Of a stretch of 52,812 bases of DNA, positions 1 through 8,163 are shown one piece after another. The first letter of the stretch is position 1; every line of letters starts with the position of its first letter. The notes under the pieces are model-generated. The model was not told where the DNA came from, searched no databases, and was given only the letters and a program-made list of their open reading frames with translations. Source of the DNA: Candidatus Poribacteria bacterium. GTDB lineage: Bacteria; Poribacteria; WGA-4E; JAJDTR01. Location: the NCBI GenBank assembly GCA_022827055.1, contig JAJDTR010000144.1, positions 1 to 52,812 of the forward strand, given 5' to 3'. Position numbers and translations under genes: made by a program.

Positions 1-1297
1 ACAACGTGACCAACGCTTTGATTAGCGCATCTATGGTGTTCAAGGGATCGTACATTCCTAGCGGTCGATTTGCATCTTCCCAGAAAAGGAATTTTCTATA
101 TTTATCGGGATTGAAATTAGAATCAGATTTTCGGGAAGCAGCCATATCTAAAAAATGCGCTAACACCGTAAGAAAGACAAAAGGTAGTGAAAGCCCAAAT
201 TTCTTGATTCGGTTACCTAACTGATCGAGGAAGGTATGCTCCCATTGGTCCAAGGCATCGTAGTTCAAGACCATCGCTAAGTCTGTACCTGACGCAATGG
301 CAACTGGAACAAGATCTTTTCCGACTGGAGTGCTTGCTAATTTGGCAATTCTGGAAAAGTCCTTAAAGTGATTTAACGCTTTATTTCGCTCTGTATACAC
401 ATAATTAGGATATTCAAACACCCAAGGAGGAAGGAATCTGGCGAACTCGGGCGTTGTGCTGCGAGATTCAACCAAGGAATTGAATTCATCTCTTAGTTTC
501 TCTAGCTTTGCTCGGCTGGTATCCCCAAGAAAGACGACTCTAAAATCTCTGGAATATCCGGTAGGTTTTAATATCTCACATGGCCAGAGATAAGGCGAGA
601 ATACACCTGCTATGGTAACCTCGTGGTTCTGTCTATTGCGTTTGAACTGTGGAATACAGTATTGGCTATATCTGTTTTCCCCGTTTTTATAGGCGCGGGA
701 GTTTTTAACGTCGACGGGAACACCCTCTACGTCTAGGTCATAAATCTTCCATTCGGAGTGGGGTTTCTCTTCGATTTGTGTGATTGAAATATCGTTTACC
801 TCTTTATCGTAATTCCTATAAAAGGTTAGAGCGACTTTTTCTGCTGATCTAGCAGAGAGCAGACGACCTAATTCCGGATCCGTGCCGTAATTGTCAATTA
901 TTGACTGACCATCAAGGGTATTTTGTATGGGCTGACACCACATTCCCACAAGTTGTATGTCAGACTCAGTCATTGTCGGAAGCGAATACTTTGCCTTCAC
1001 GTCTGGATTCATGGCTTCTATGGCAATCCATTCTTGTATTTCTTTTATGGGAAGTGCCACGTAATCAAAATCCCCAAGAAAATTCCCTTCCTTTCCCGGC
1101 AACTGTGTTTTTGGCTGCCTGCCGTGAGGTTTCACACTGAGAAAGATTCTGTTTTCGTCTTTGTGTATTCTAACTTGGCCTCGTATTCCATTCTTAAGTA
1201 GTATTTCTTGGTTTTCTATTAACTTCCAACGCTCAATGCAGGGTCCTGCGTATATGTTGAAGTATTTCATCAGTTTTCGTCGTTCTGATGGTTTCAT
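1..1297 (-). CDS. Putative PD-(D/E)XK-like nuclease protein, 3' end off the window
   Basis: An open frame of 432 codons reads leftward from ATG at 1297 and leaves the window without a stop. An in-frame TAG lies three codons upstream, so 1297 is the earliest ATG; a second Met nine codons on is an alternative. I do not recognise a named family. Around residues 150-200 there is a helix with a Glu (SARSAEKVALTFY), then WKIYDLDVEGVPVDVKNSR. That gives the E...D-x9-(D/E)xK spacing of the PD-(D/E)XK nuclease fold, followed by a Lys/Arg-rich strand (IPQFKRNR). The rest is mixed alpha/beta with no signal peptide or membrane segment, so it should be cytoplasmic. It is divergent from the AlbA_2 ATPase and ParA genes. 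The ORF is real by length and composition; the nuclease role is inferred from the motif alone. Confidence 0.6.
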   Translation of the reverse strand, partial: MKPSERRKLMKYFNIYAGPCIERWKLIENQEILLKNGIRGQVRIHKDENRIFLSVKPHGRQPKTQLPGKEGNFLGDFDYVALPIKEIQEWIAIEAMNPDVKAKYSLPTMTESDIQLVGMWCQPIQNTLDGQSIIDNYGTDPELGRLLSARSAEKVALTFYRNYDKEVNDISITQIEEKPHSEWKIYDLDVEGVPVDVKNSRAYKNGENRYSQYCIPQFKRNRQNHEVTIAGVFSPYLWPCEILKPTGYSRDFRVVFLGDTSRAKLEKLRDEFNSLVESRSTTPEFARFLPPWVFEYPNYVYTERNKALNHFKDFSRIAKLASTPVGKDLVPVAIASGTDLAMVLNYDALDQWEHTFLDQLGNRIKKFGLSLPFVFLTVLAHFLDMAASRKSDSNFNPDKYRKFLFWEDANRPLGMYDPLNTIDALIKALVTL

Positions 1298-1716
1298 AAA
1301 TTTCTATGCTTCGTATAGGGCAATACTGTATTATCTTTCCATTGTTGTCAGCTTGCCAATTGCCGATAGTTCCAAGACTAATTCTATCACAGTTTACTTG
1401 TTTAGACTAATGTTCTCCTGACGACAAACATTGGCTGTTCTTGGCTACGTTGAATAATCTAGCGACTATGCCAGACTCTTCAAAGTTCCCACTTGACATA
1501 TTCCGATGCGTGGTTTATACCTATGGGAGCATTCTTTCAAAGAATGACAATCAAATTCAGTGCAAATAACAATGTGACGAACCCAGGCCGATACAGCATT
1601 CGAAATGAAACGGTTAGCTGTCCATTACTAGTGCTAAGTGCTGTACTGCTTGTTGAAGTATTGATGTAACTACAGCCCCTTAACCGAATACAATATCAAA
1701 TCGACCTGGAATTGAA
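1298..1716. other. Divergent intergenic region
   Basis: This stretch of 419 bp is AT-rich and separates the leftward nuclease-like gene from the rightward AlbA_2-ATPase gene. It contains one good sigma-70-like promoter on the plus strand (1493-1521). I see no convincing ORF, RNA gene or repeat in the remainder. Confidence 0.5.
1493..1521 (+). promoter_or_regulatory. Sigma-70-like promoter for the AlbA_2-ATPase/ParA pair
   Basis: TTGACA at 1493-1498, a 17-bp spacer, and TATACC at 1516-1521. The leader to the ATG at 1717 would be about 190 nt. Sequence match only. Confidence 0.5.
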
Positions 1717-2931
1717 ATGCCATCTCCTACAGATAAGGAGTTGCTTGAAATCATATCAGACATCGAATCAGACCGTGCTGAGTTCAAAGAGTCATTGTCA
1801 GGTGATGCACCCACAAGAGTACGGGAAGCTATCTGTGCATTTGCCAATGACCTTCCCCGACACGAAAAACCGGGGTGCGTCTTCGTAGGAGTGAGAAACA
1901 ATAGGACTATAAAGGGGTTATCCGTCACGGACGAGTTACTTCGGCAGTTGGCAGATATGAAAACCGACGGAAACATCCTGCCGCCGCCAACGCTGGCAGT
2001 TGAAAAGCGTGTCTTGGAAGGTAAGGAAATCGCCGTAGTCACGGTACAACCCTCCGACTCGCCTCCGGTGAGATTCAAAGGTGTTATCCACATTCGCATC
2101 GGCCCGCGCCGCGGCATCGCTACAGAACAGGATGAACGGATTCTCAACGAAAAACGTCGATTCGGAAATCTGCCTTTCGATCTGCAACCAATTCCTCCGT
2201 CCAGTGTATCCGATCTCAATCTTACCCAATTTGAGAACGAATATTTGCCTCAGGCGTTTGCCCCCGAGATTCTGGCAGACAATGAACGGACTCCTGAAGA
2301 ACGTCTAACCGCTACGAAAATGATTGTTTCATCCGATGAACAAATTGCAACTGTGTTGGGAATTCTAGTTCTCGGCAAAAGCCCGCAAGATTATCTACCC
2401 GGCGCTTACGTGCAATTTCTCAGAATTAACGGTGGCGAGTTATCGGATGAAATCCTTGACAGTGAAGACATACGCGGGGCAGTTCCAGACCTGCTTCGCC
2501 GTCTGGATGAAAAACTGATTGCGCATAACCGAAAAGCGGTCGATTTCACGACGGACATTCTGGAACAGCGAACCGAACTCTATCCCATTCCTGCGTTGCA
2601 ACAGATTACACGCAACGCTATTATGCACAGAACCTACGAATCGACAAATGCACCCGTCCGTGTTTCTTGGTTCAACGACCGAATTGAGGTATTGAGCCCT
2701 GGCGGCGCATACGGTACGGTAACCGCTGAAAATTTTGGCCAACCCGGACTAACAGATTACCGCAACCCTACTCTAGCGGAAGCAATGCGAACGCTCGGCT
2801 ATGTGCAGCGTTTTGGCGTAGGAATACCGACGGCTAGGAAACTGTTAACAGAAGCTGGACATCCAACCCCGGAATTTGAAGTTAATGACACTCACGTACA
2901 GGCAACGATCAGGTCTGCTATTAAATCCTAA
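1717..2931 (+). CDS. AlbA_2 (Schlafen-like) DNA-binding domain / RecG-like C-terminal ATPase regulator
   Basis: This 404-aa protein begins with an AlbA_2 (AAA_4/Schlafen-type) domain at residues about 15-145. Its signature includes SDRAEFKES, a central GCVFVGVRNN strand and the IHIRIGPRRGIATEQD end. The C-terminal third has the HATPase_c_4 module also seen in RecG-like regulators: an N-box Asn in TRNAIMHRTY near residue 295, then EVLSPGG and RTLGYVQRFGVGIPTAR. Such proteins are usually annotated as putative transcriptional regulators or ATP-binding proteins, and some sit in defence islands. ATG 1717 starts just after an upstream stop; the ribosome site is weak. The ParA gene follows after 11 bp, so the two are probably co-transcribed. 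Family assignment is firm, function is not. Confidence 0.82.
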   Translation: MPSPTDKELLEIISDIESDRAEFKESLSGDAPTRVREAICAFANDLPRHEKPGCVFVGVRNNRTIKGLSVTDELLRQLADMKTDGNILPPPTLAVEKRVLEGKEIAVVTVQPSDSPPVRFKGVIHIRIGPRRGIATEQDERILNEKRRFGNLPFDLQPIPPSSVSDLNLTQFENEYLPQAFAPEILADNERTPEERLTATKMIVSSDEQIATVLGILVLGKSPQDYLPGAYVQFLRINGGELSDEILDSEDIRGAVPDLLRRLDEKLIAHNRKAVDFTTDILEQRTELYPIPALQQITRNAIMHRTYESTNAPVRVSWFNDRIEVLSPGGAYGTVTAENFGQPGLTDYRNPTLAEAMRTLGYVQRFGVGIPTARKLLTEAGHPTPEFEVNDTHVQATIRSAIKS

Positions 2932-2942
2932 ATCGCACAGAA

Positions 2943-3950
2943 ATGACTATTCCTGTTATAACATTCTTCAATAATAAGGGGGGTGTTGGCAAAACATCGC
3001 TCGTCTATCATTTGGCGTGGATGCTTTCTGATATTGGCTATCAAGTGCTTACCTGCGACCTTGACCCCCAGTCGAACCTTACCAGTATGTTTATTGATGA
3101 AGAAAGGCTTGAACGACTGTGGCCAGATAAAGAACCGCGAAAAACTATCTATAATGCCCTCGAACCACTTTTGGACGGAACCGGGGACATCAATCAACCT
3201 TACTTGGAGCAAATCACCCCGAAACTTAACCTTATCGTAGGAGACCTAACCTTATCTTCCACGGAAGACGAACTTTCAAGTCAATGGCCAGAGTGTCTTG
3301 ATCATCGGGCGCGTGCCTTCCGCGTAATTTCGGCGCTGTCGCGCATTTTGCAAAGCGGGGCAAGCGACAGTGATGCCGACATTGTCTTGGTGGACGTTGG
3401 TCCCAATCTAGGTGCTTTGAACAGGGCAGTCCTAATAGCAACTGACTTCGTTATCGTTCCGTTGGGCGCTGATCTGTTCTCGCTTCAAGGACTGCGAAAC
3501 CTCGGGCCTACGCTGCGAGATTGGAGAGATGGCTGGAAAGATAGACATAGTCGTAATCCTGTCTCAGACTTACGCATACCAAGCGGTTTGATTCAACCGA
3601 TTGGCTACGTTGTCCAGCAGCACGGCGTTCGTTTGGGGCGTCCTGTTAAAGCGTATGACAAATGGGTCAACCGGATGCCGGGGGAATATGCACGTAACCT
3701 GCTTGGCGATGAAAAAGGTCCCTATCCAGAAACCCCCTCACAAGATGAACAACACGCACTTGCCACGGTTAAACATTACCGAAGTTTGGTGCCGATGGCA
3801 CAAGAAGCCAGAAAACCTATCTTTCATCTTACTCCGGCGGATGGAGCCATCGGTGCCCACGCCGCCGCTGCCCGCGACGCCTACACAGACTTTAAGATTC
3901 TTGCAGAGAAAATAGCTGCTCGAATCAATCTTCCGCCACCGTCCCTGTAA
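2943..3950 (+). CDS. ParA/Soj-family P-loop ATPase, orphan
   Basis: This 335-aa protein has a deviant Walker A, FFNNKGGVGKTS, at residues 9-20, the DLDPQSNLTSMF motif A' and a DVGPNLGALNRAV motif near residue 150, all typical of ParA/MinD ATPases. ParA proteins dimerise on ATP and bind DNA or membrane to position plasmids, chromosomes or complexes. No parB or parS-like partner lies downstream; instead it follows the AlbA_2-ATPase by 11 bp, so it probably does not segregate DNA here. The group with HLAWML after Walker A is often seen in mobile or defence contexts (recollection, not searched). No clear Shine-Dalgarno precedes ATG 2943, consistent with translational coupling. Confidence 0.85.
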   Translation: MTIPVITFFNNKGGVGKTSLVYHLAWMLSDIGYQVLTCDLDPQSNLTSMFIDEERLERLWPDKEPRKTIYNALEPLLDGTGDINQPYLEQITPKLNLIVGDLTLSSTEDELSSQWPECLDHRARAFRVISALSRILQSGASDSDADIVLVDVGPNLGALNRAVLIATDFVIVPLGADLFSLQGLRNLGPTLRDWRDGWKDRHSRNPVSDLRIPSGLIQPIGYVVQQHGVRLGRPVKAYDKWVNRMPGEYARNLLGDEKGPYPETPSQDEQHALATVKHYRSLVPMAQEARKPIFHLTPADGAIGAHAAAARDAYTDFKILAEKIAARINLPPPSL

Positions 3951-4087
3951 CAGTTTTCGTGGCGAAGGCTCGCTACCACCCACTTGTAATCCCCAAAGTT
4001 GCTAGAATAATGTTTTTCTATATTCCTCCCAGAAAAGGGGAATCTTCAATCGCAAATTAAGGAGTATTCCCGCCTCAAAAGAATCTC

Positions 4088-4154
4088 TTGACATTAAGTC
4101 TCACCGAATCAAAATACTTTTTCGCTTGACCTCGACAAGGATTGCTGCGAAAAT
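4088..4154 (+). promoter_or_regulatory. Possible tandem promoters upstream of the Ldh_2 gene
   Basis: Two TTGAC-type -35 elements lie 38 bp apart: TTGACA at 4088-4093 with a weak AAAATA 17 bp later, and TTGACC at 4126-4131 with GAAAAT 17 bp later. Both -10 elements are poor, so this is tentative. Confidence 0.25.
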
Positions 4155-4203
4155 GTGAGTGTTTTGCTTGTCCTTTATTCGAAGATGAAAGTAGGTTGCT
4201 ACC

Positions 4204-5166
4204 TTGAATGTCCCGCCCAAGAGATACATCCTCGTTCAAGAAAGTCGCCTCTTGGCTTTCGTTACGACGTGCTTTGAAAAAGCGGGACTCGAATCATCGC
4301 ACGCGGGTCTCATCAGCCGACTGCTAGTCAACAGCGATTTGCGGGGTGTGCGTTCCCATGGCACTCACATCGCCCATAGCTACTGCATGGACTTTGTGAA
4401 CGGCAACCTGAACCCGCGTCCTAATGTGAGAACGTTGAAGGAAAGTGGTGCTTCAACAGTCATCGACGGTGACGGCACTCTCGGCTACCTGCCCATGGTG
4501 CGGGCCGCGGAGAGTGCAGTCTTACACGCAAAGGAATACAATGTCGGATTGGGGCTGGTGCCGCACATCGGACATTACGGATCCGCGGGCCATTACACCC
4601 GTATCTGTGCGGAGGGTGGGTGCATCGGTTTTTCGGCGCAGTCGGGCCGTAACGAATCCAGAGGCAACCCGCCTATCTGTTTCGCAATTCCCGGAGGCGA
4701 TGAGCCGGATGTAGTGTTGGATGGCGGGTCGGACCTTTTTGGGCCATATCAGGGACCCGAATACGAAGATTTGTTCACTCGGATTCCCGCAGTCTTCTTC
4801 AAAAACCTGGGTTTCATGACAGTTTCATCCCTGTTAGGCGGTGGACTCACTGGATTCTCACTACCCGAGGGCGACGCCATCCAAGAGCGATGGGCCTCGG
4901 CGCGCTTCGGCGGGATGGTACTTGCCATCAATATTGAAGCAGCCGTCCCGGGGGAGATTTTTCGAGCGGAAGTAGATCGTTATACCCGAGAATTACGGGC
5001 AATCTGTGAACCGATACCCGGCACTGACAGGCTGCTGTTACCTGGTCACATTGAGGAAGAGCGTACCGCACCGCATCGACGAGAAGGGATTCGATTCGGC
5101 GAACAGGAACAGGCAGCCATGACCGCGCTCCACGAATATTTCGGGGTGGCTCTACCTTGGGATTGA
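4204..5166 (+). CDS. Malate/L-lactate dehydrogenase family (Ldh_2) oxidoreductase
   Basis: The 320-aa product belongs to the Ldh_2/YlbC family of NAD(P)-dependent 2-hydroxyacid dehydrogenases (malate, sulfolactate, ureidoglycolate and similar). Recognisable blocks are the early LISRLLVNSDLRGVRSHGTH segment, DGDGTLGYLPMVRAAESAV, and GHYGSAGHYTRIC, which holds the family's conserved His in a slightly altered context. The C-terminal half has the usual AINIEAAVPGEIFRAEVDRY pattern. It is a little shorter than the common 340-360 residues. The frame opens with TTG at 4204 after a weak AGTAGG; no in-frame ATG fits better. The PhyH dioxygenase starts 51 bp downstream, so both may act on one small-molecule substrate. 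Substrate unknown. Confidence 0.82.
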   Translation: MNVPPKRYILVQESRLLAFVTTCFEKAGLESSHAGLISRLLVNSDLRGVRSHGTHIAHSYCMDFVNGNLNPRPNVRTLKESGASTVIDGDGTLGYLPMVRAAESAVLHAKEYNVGLGLVPHIGHYGSAGHYTRICAEGGCIGFSAQSGRNESRGNPPICFAIPGGDEPDVVLDGGSDLFGPYQGPEYEDLFTRIPAVFFKNLGFMTVSSLLGGGLTGFSLPEGDAIQERWASARFGGMVLAINIEAAVPGEIFRAEVDRYTRELRAICEPIPGTDRLLLPGHIEEERTAPHRREGIRFGEQEQAAMTALHEYFGVALPWD

Positions 5167-5217
5167 TTGGATAAAGAACGTTAATTTCGTAACACGGCTG
5201 GATAGGAGGAGAATCCA

Positions 5218-6195
5218 ATGCAATTGACCGAAGAACAACTCGCGGTCTGGAGGCGAGATGGGAGCCTGATTGTGCCCGATGTCTTTCCCGCGGAAAGCTA
5301 CCTGCCTGCGCTTGAGGCGGTTGAACGAAACGCTTATGGTGGATTGACGTACGCCGAATACCGCGCAAAATGGGGTGAGAATCCGGAAGGGGTTCAAGAG
5401 CTGTATCAAAAGACTCCTGATATGCAGCGATTAGCCGGACCAATGGGTGCAGCGGTACATTTCCCCACCGGATTGCCCGCCGTCGATCGCCTAATCGAAA
5501 ACAAGGACTATATAGACTGTCTCTGCCAAGTGCTAGGAACAACCGAGATCCGCTTGGGCTACGGTCAAATCTTCTTCCGTGACGGACTTACCGATTCACG
5601 ACACAGCGAATACCCGTGGCAAGGCTACCACATCGATAACGGCACGAACTCACAGTTGCCGGCACACCCGGATTGGGAGAGGTACAACTACGTCCTGTCC
5701 GTAATTGTCCTACACGATATTGAGCCCGACGGCGCTCCCATGCTGGTCTGTCCCGGATCGCACAGGCAACTCGCAGTTCTATTTGATCGTGGAGGAGGCC
5801 GCGCTGGCGGACTCGGTGTGGACGACCTCCGCGAGTTTGAAGATCTCGCTGATCCCGTGCCTGTCACCGCCAAAGCCGGGAGCATAGCATTTCGATCCAG
5901 CTATCTTGTTCATGCTGCCCAACCGTTTGCCAACAAAGAGAAACAGCGCGGTTGGATGGGTTTCAACTTCCATCGAGCAGAAAACGGCGATTGGTGTCAC
6001 ACCACCCGCCCTATCCCAGGTTGGGCGACGCCGCAATACGTCGAATTCGTGGCTGGGACCACCCCTCGCGTACGGCAACTGTTGGGTTGGCCCGCGCCTG
6101 GCGACTCTTACTATACAGCGGAATCGCTTGAACGATTGGCATGCGCTTATCCGGACATCGACCTAAAACCATATCGGGACGCCATGGGAAGATGA
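5218..6195 (+). CDS. Phytanoyl-CoA dioxygenase (PhyH) family Fe(II)/2-oxoglutarate oxygenase
   Basis: A 325-aa Fe(II)/2-oxoglutarate-dependent dioxygenase of the PhyH family. The facial triad is visible: H138-x-D140 in GYHIDNGTN and the distal H232 in SSYLVHAAQP. An Arg about 14 residues on (KQRGWMGFNFH) probably holds 2-oxoglutarate. PGSH after the double-stranded beta-helix turn is also typical. A strong Shine-Dalgarno (GGAGGAG, six bases from the ATG) fixes the start. It follows the Ldh_2 dehydrogenase by 51 bp and precedes an unknown beta-rich protein, so the three may form one catabolic operon. Poribacteria carry large expansions of this family. The substrate cannot be read from sequence. 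Confidence 0.88.
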   Translation: MQLTEEQLAVWRRDGSLIVPDVFPAESYLPALEAVERNAYGGLTYAEYRAKWGENPEGVQELYQKTPDMQRLAGPMGAAVHFPTGLPAVDRLIENKDYIDCLCQVLGTTEIRLGYGQIFFRDGLTDSRHSEYPWQGYHIDNGTNSQLPAHPDWERYNYVLSVIVLHDIEPDGAPMLVCPGSHRQLAVLFDRGGGRAGGLGVDDLREFEDLADPVPVTAKAGSIAFRSSYLVHAAQPFANKEKQRGWMGFNFHRAENGDWCHTTRPIPGWATPQYVEFVAGTTPRVRQLLGWPAPGDSYYTAESLERLACAYPDIDLKPYRDAMGR

Positions 6196-6322
6196 AGAAT
6201 ATGGACTTGAGCACGACAAACTCTTCAATTGAAATCGGACGGTTCGTCTTGGAGCTTGAGATTGAGTACAGGTGCTCAATGCTTCAATGAAGCGATTGCG
6301 TGCCTCCAACCGGGGGGTGTCT

Positions 6323-7393
6323 ATGAATAAACTCATCGCGTCACTGACTGCTGCGGGCCATCCGCCAATCCAACTATACGGAAAAGGCGGCTCTTTGCTC
6401 GTTCTTCCCTATGGCGGCAGAACGCTCGGTCTATACAATAGGGATGGGCATAATTTCTTCTGGGTTAATCCGAATCTTGATCGCGTTGCGACTGCCGAGG
6501 CTTTTTTTTCGGAAGAAGGATGGAAGAATAGCGGGGGAGACCGCACCTGGGTGGCGCCAGAAGTTGAACTGTTCATTTCAGACATTGAGAATCCCGGCGA
6601 AACGTATCAGGTCCCTTCTTCACTAGACCCCGGCAGCTACACAGTTCAACACGGGGTGGGACATGTCAAGCTTACCAATCAAGCGTCTCTTGTCCTAAAT
6701 CGACAGGAAAAAACATGCGAGGTAGAGGTTGCGAAGACAATCCGGATGACGGAGAACCCTTTGCGTTATGAAAAGGGCATGACATCTCTCCTTCAAAGCG
6801 TTGACTTTGTCGGTTATGAGCAACTTACCTCGCTTCGGTTTACCTCTTCGGAAGCACCCGGAATTCGTCTTGGAATCTGGAATTTGGTTCAGGTTCCTGC
6901 CGGTGGAGAGATTGTTGTACCCACGGTGAGAGAAAGTGTGCCGAAGACTTACTTTGGGGATGTGGGACCAAGCCACCTGCGCGTGAACGCTGAATCAATA
7001 CGATTCCGCGTCGATGCGAAGGACTCCCGCAAAATCGGTGTACGCGCTGCCTCCGCGGTTGGGCGCATGGGCTATCTGCGGTCAATAGGGGATGGAAAGA
7101 AGACATTGGTCGTGCGCAACTTCTTCGTTGCCCCTTCAGCCGAGTATGTGGATGTCCCGTGGGACGATTTGGACGACTTCGGCTACGTCATCCAGTGTTA
7201 CAACGACAACGGCGATCTGGGACAATTCGGTGAAATGGAGTATCACACACCGGCAATTGGCGAAGGCACCGGATTGAGCAGTTACCAAGATCGTAGCCAA
7301 GTTTGGGCTTTTCTTGGCGACGCTCAATCGATAGAAGAGACATTTTGGCGGTTGCTTGGGATAGACCCATATTCACGGGCGAAAAATAGATGA
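6323..7393 (+). CDS. Uncharacterised beta-rich protein (possibly DUF6786-like)
   Basis: About 356 residues from the ATG at 6323, chosen because GGGGGGTG lies a few bases upstream; the frame is open from 6272 with two earlier Met codons. No signal peptide or membrane segment is visible. The protein is rich in beta strands, with PYGGRTLGLYNRDGHNFFWV near the start and LGIWNLVQVPAGGEIVVPT mid-protein. That pattern resembles uncharacterised sugar-mutarotase-like proteins annotated as DUF6786 in planctomycetes and poribacteria. The name is from memory and needs a profile search. The position after Ldh_2 and PhyH suggests a carbohydrate or small-acid role. Confidence 0.6.
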   Translation: MNKLIASLTAAGHPPIQLYGKGGSLLVLPYGGRTLGLYNRDGHNFFWVNPNLDRVATAEAFFSEEGWKNSGGDRTWVAPEVELFISDIENPGETYQVPSSLDPGSYTVQHGVGHVKLTNQASLVLNRQEKTCEVEVAKTIRMTENPLRYEKGMTSLLQSVDFVGYEQLTSLRFTSSEAPGIRLGIWNLVQVPAGGEIVVPTVRESVPKTYFGDVGPSHLRVNAESIRFRVDAKDSRKIGVRAASAVGRMGYLRSIGDGKKTLVVRNFFVAPSAEYVDVPWDDLDDFGYVIQCYNDNGDLGQFGEMEYHTPAIGEGTGLSSYQDRSQVWAFLGDAQSIEETFWRLLGIDPYSRAKNR

Positions 7394-7700
7394 CTTCCGG
7401 TGTATGCATGTGAGGAAGTTCTTTTTTCTTGACTCGTATACTACTGAAACTTGAACGACGCCTTAAGTGTACAAACAGCAATAGCGCTAACAATACATTG
7501 AGCCGATAGTTGATGGCACACCGTGAAAGGCGAACTACACAAAAAATCAGCGGTGTTCGAAAGCTCAGGTAATTCTGGGTATTCAAGCCGTTGTTTAGGG
7601 ATCGTTTCGGTTTGCTCTTGTGGCTCGGGTGCCACCATAAGAGGTTTGTTCCACTTTACCACGGACACGTAGCGACGTGGATAGAGATACGCCCTCCGCG

Positions 7701-7740
7701 ATTAAACGAACGGATAGGTAGCGCGATAAAATATCCTGTG
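7701..7740. repeat. Dispersed repeat copy 1 (partner at 41434-41473)
   Basis: Hand alignment gives 31 of 40 identical bases without gaps to 41434-41473. Both copies share an AAACGAACG core, lie in intergenic DNA and have the same orientation. Confidence 0.45.
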
Positions 7741-8146
7741 TGCTCAAGATCTTCTAGACGAGGTTGCAGCGATGGATAACCTAAACCATTCAATGCTTTA
7801 TCGAGTCTAATTTCAATCTTTAGAACCAAGGTTGCATTCCCGTATTGTCCTTGAATACTCGGTTTCATTCCTTGGTTATAGCGCTTTCCCAAGTTCAAGA
7901 CGCCCAACCTGAATACAATATGTATTCTACATGTATCTACAAGGAAAAACCAGTTTGCTCGACTTGTGCTTTGCTTCAACGTTTGATCTGCGCTGTCTGC
8001 TATACTGCTTGAATGTACACAGTCGCACTCGGATAGAGCGTAAATATTTGCCGGATCTTGACGAATGGACCGAGCTATTGATTGGCATGATTACCGTGAG
8101 GACGCTACGGTTGCCCCCAGTGCTTGCTCAACAGAATACGGTTTGT

Positions 8147-8155
8147 GAAGGAGGC
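8147..8155 (+). promoter_or_regulatory. Strong ribosome binding site of the BNR-repeat lipoprotein
   Basis: GAAGGAGGC lies eight bases before the ATG at 8164. This fixes the start of the long frame at the Met that gives a proper lipoprotein signal. Confidence 0.75.
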
Positions 8156-8163
8156 CAAATAAG

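Larger units (their letters stand above)
7394..8163. other. Long intergenic or decayed region
   Basis: This stretch of 770 bp contains only short overlapping frames on both strands. None has a ribosome site or a recognisable product; the longest is a 107-codon leftward frame at 7656-7979. A 40-bp segment at 7701-7740 is about 78 percent identical to 41434-41473, so part of the stretch may be a degraded dispersed repeat. The last bases carry the strong Shine-Dalgarno of the next gene. Confidence 0.45.

Noticed and set aside
901..1421. Short rightward frames of 79-92 codons
   Set aside because: They are antisense to the long nuclease-like frame, with no ribosome site and no protein-like pattern.
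1680..2219. 179-codon leftward frame
   Set aside because: It is antisense to the AlbA_2-ATPase gene, which has clear domain motifs.
4928..5542. 204-codon leftward frame
   Set aside because: It spans the ends of two real genes on the other strand; the composition is that of a shadow frame.
7656..7979. 107-codon leftward frame in the long intergenic region
   Set aside because: No ribosome site or recognised motif. Part of it overlaps the dispersed repeat shared with 41434-41473, where the frame is broken.
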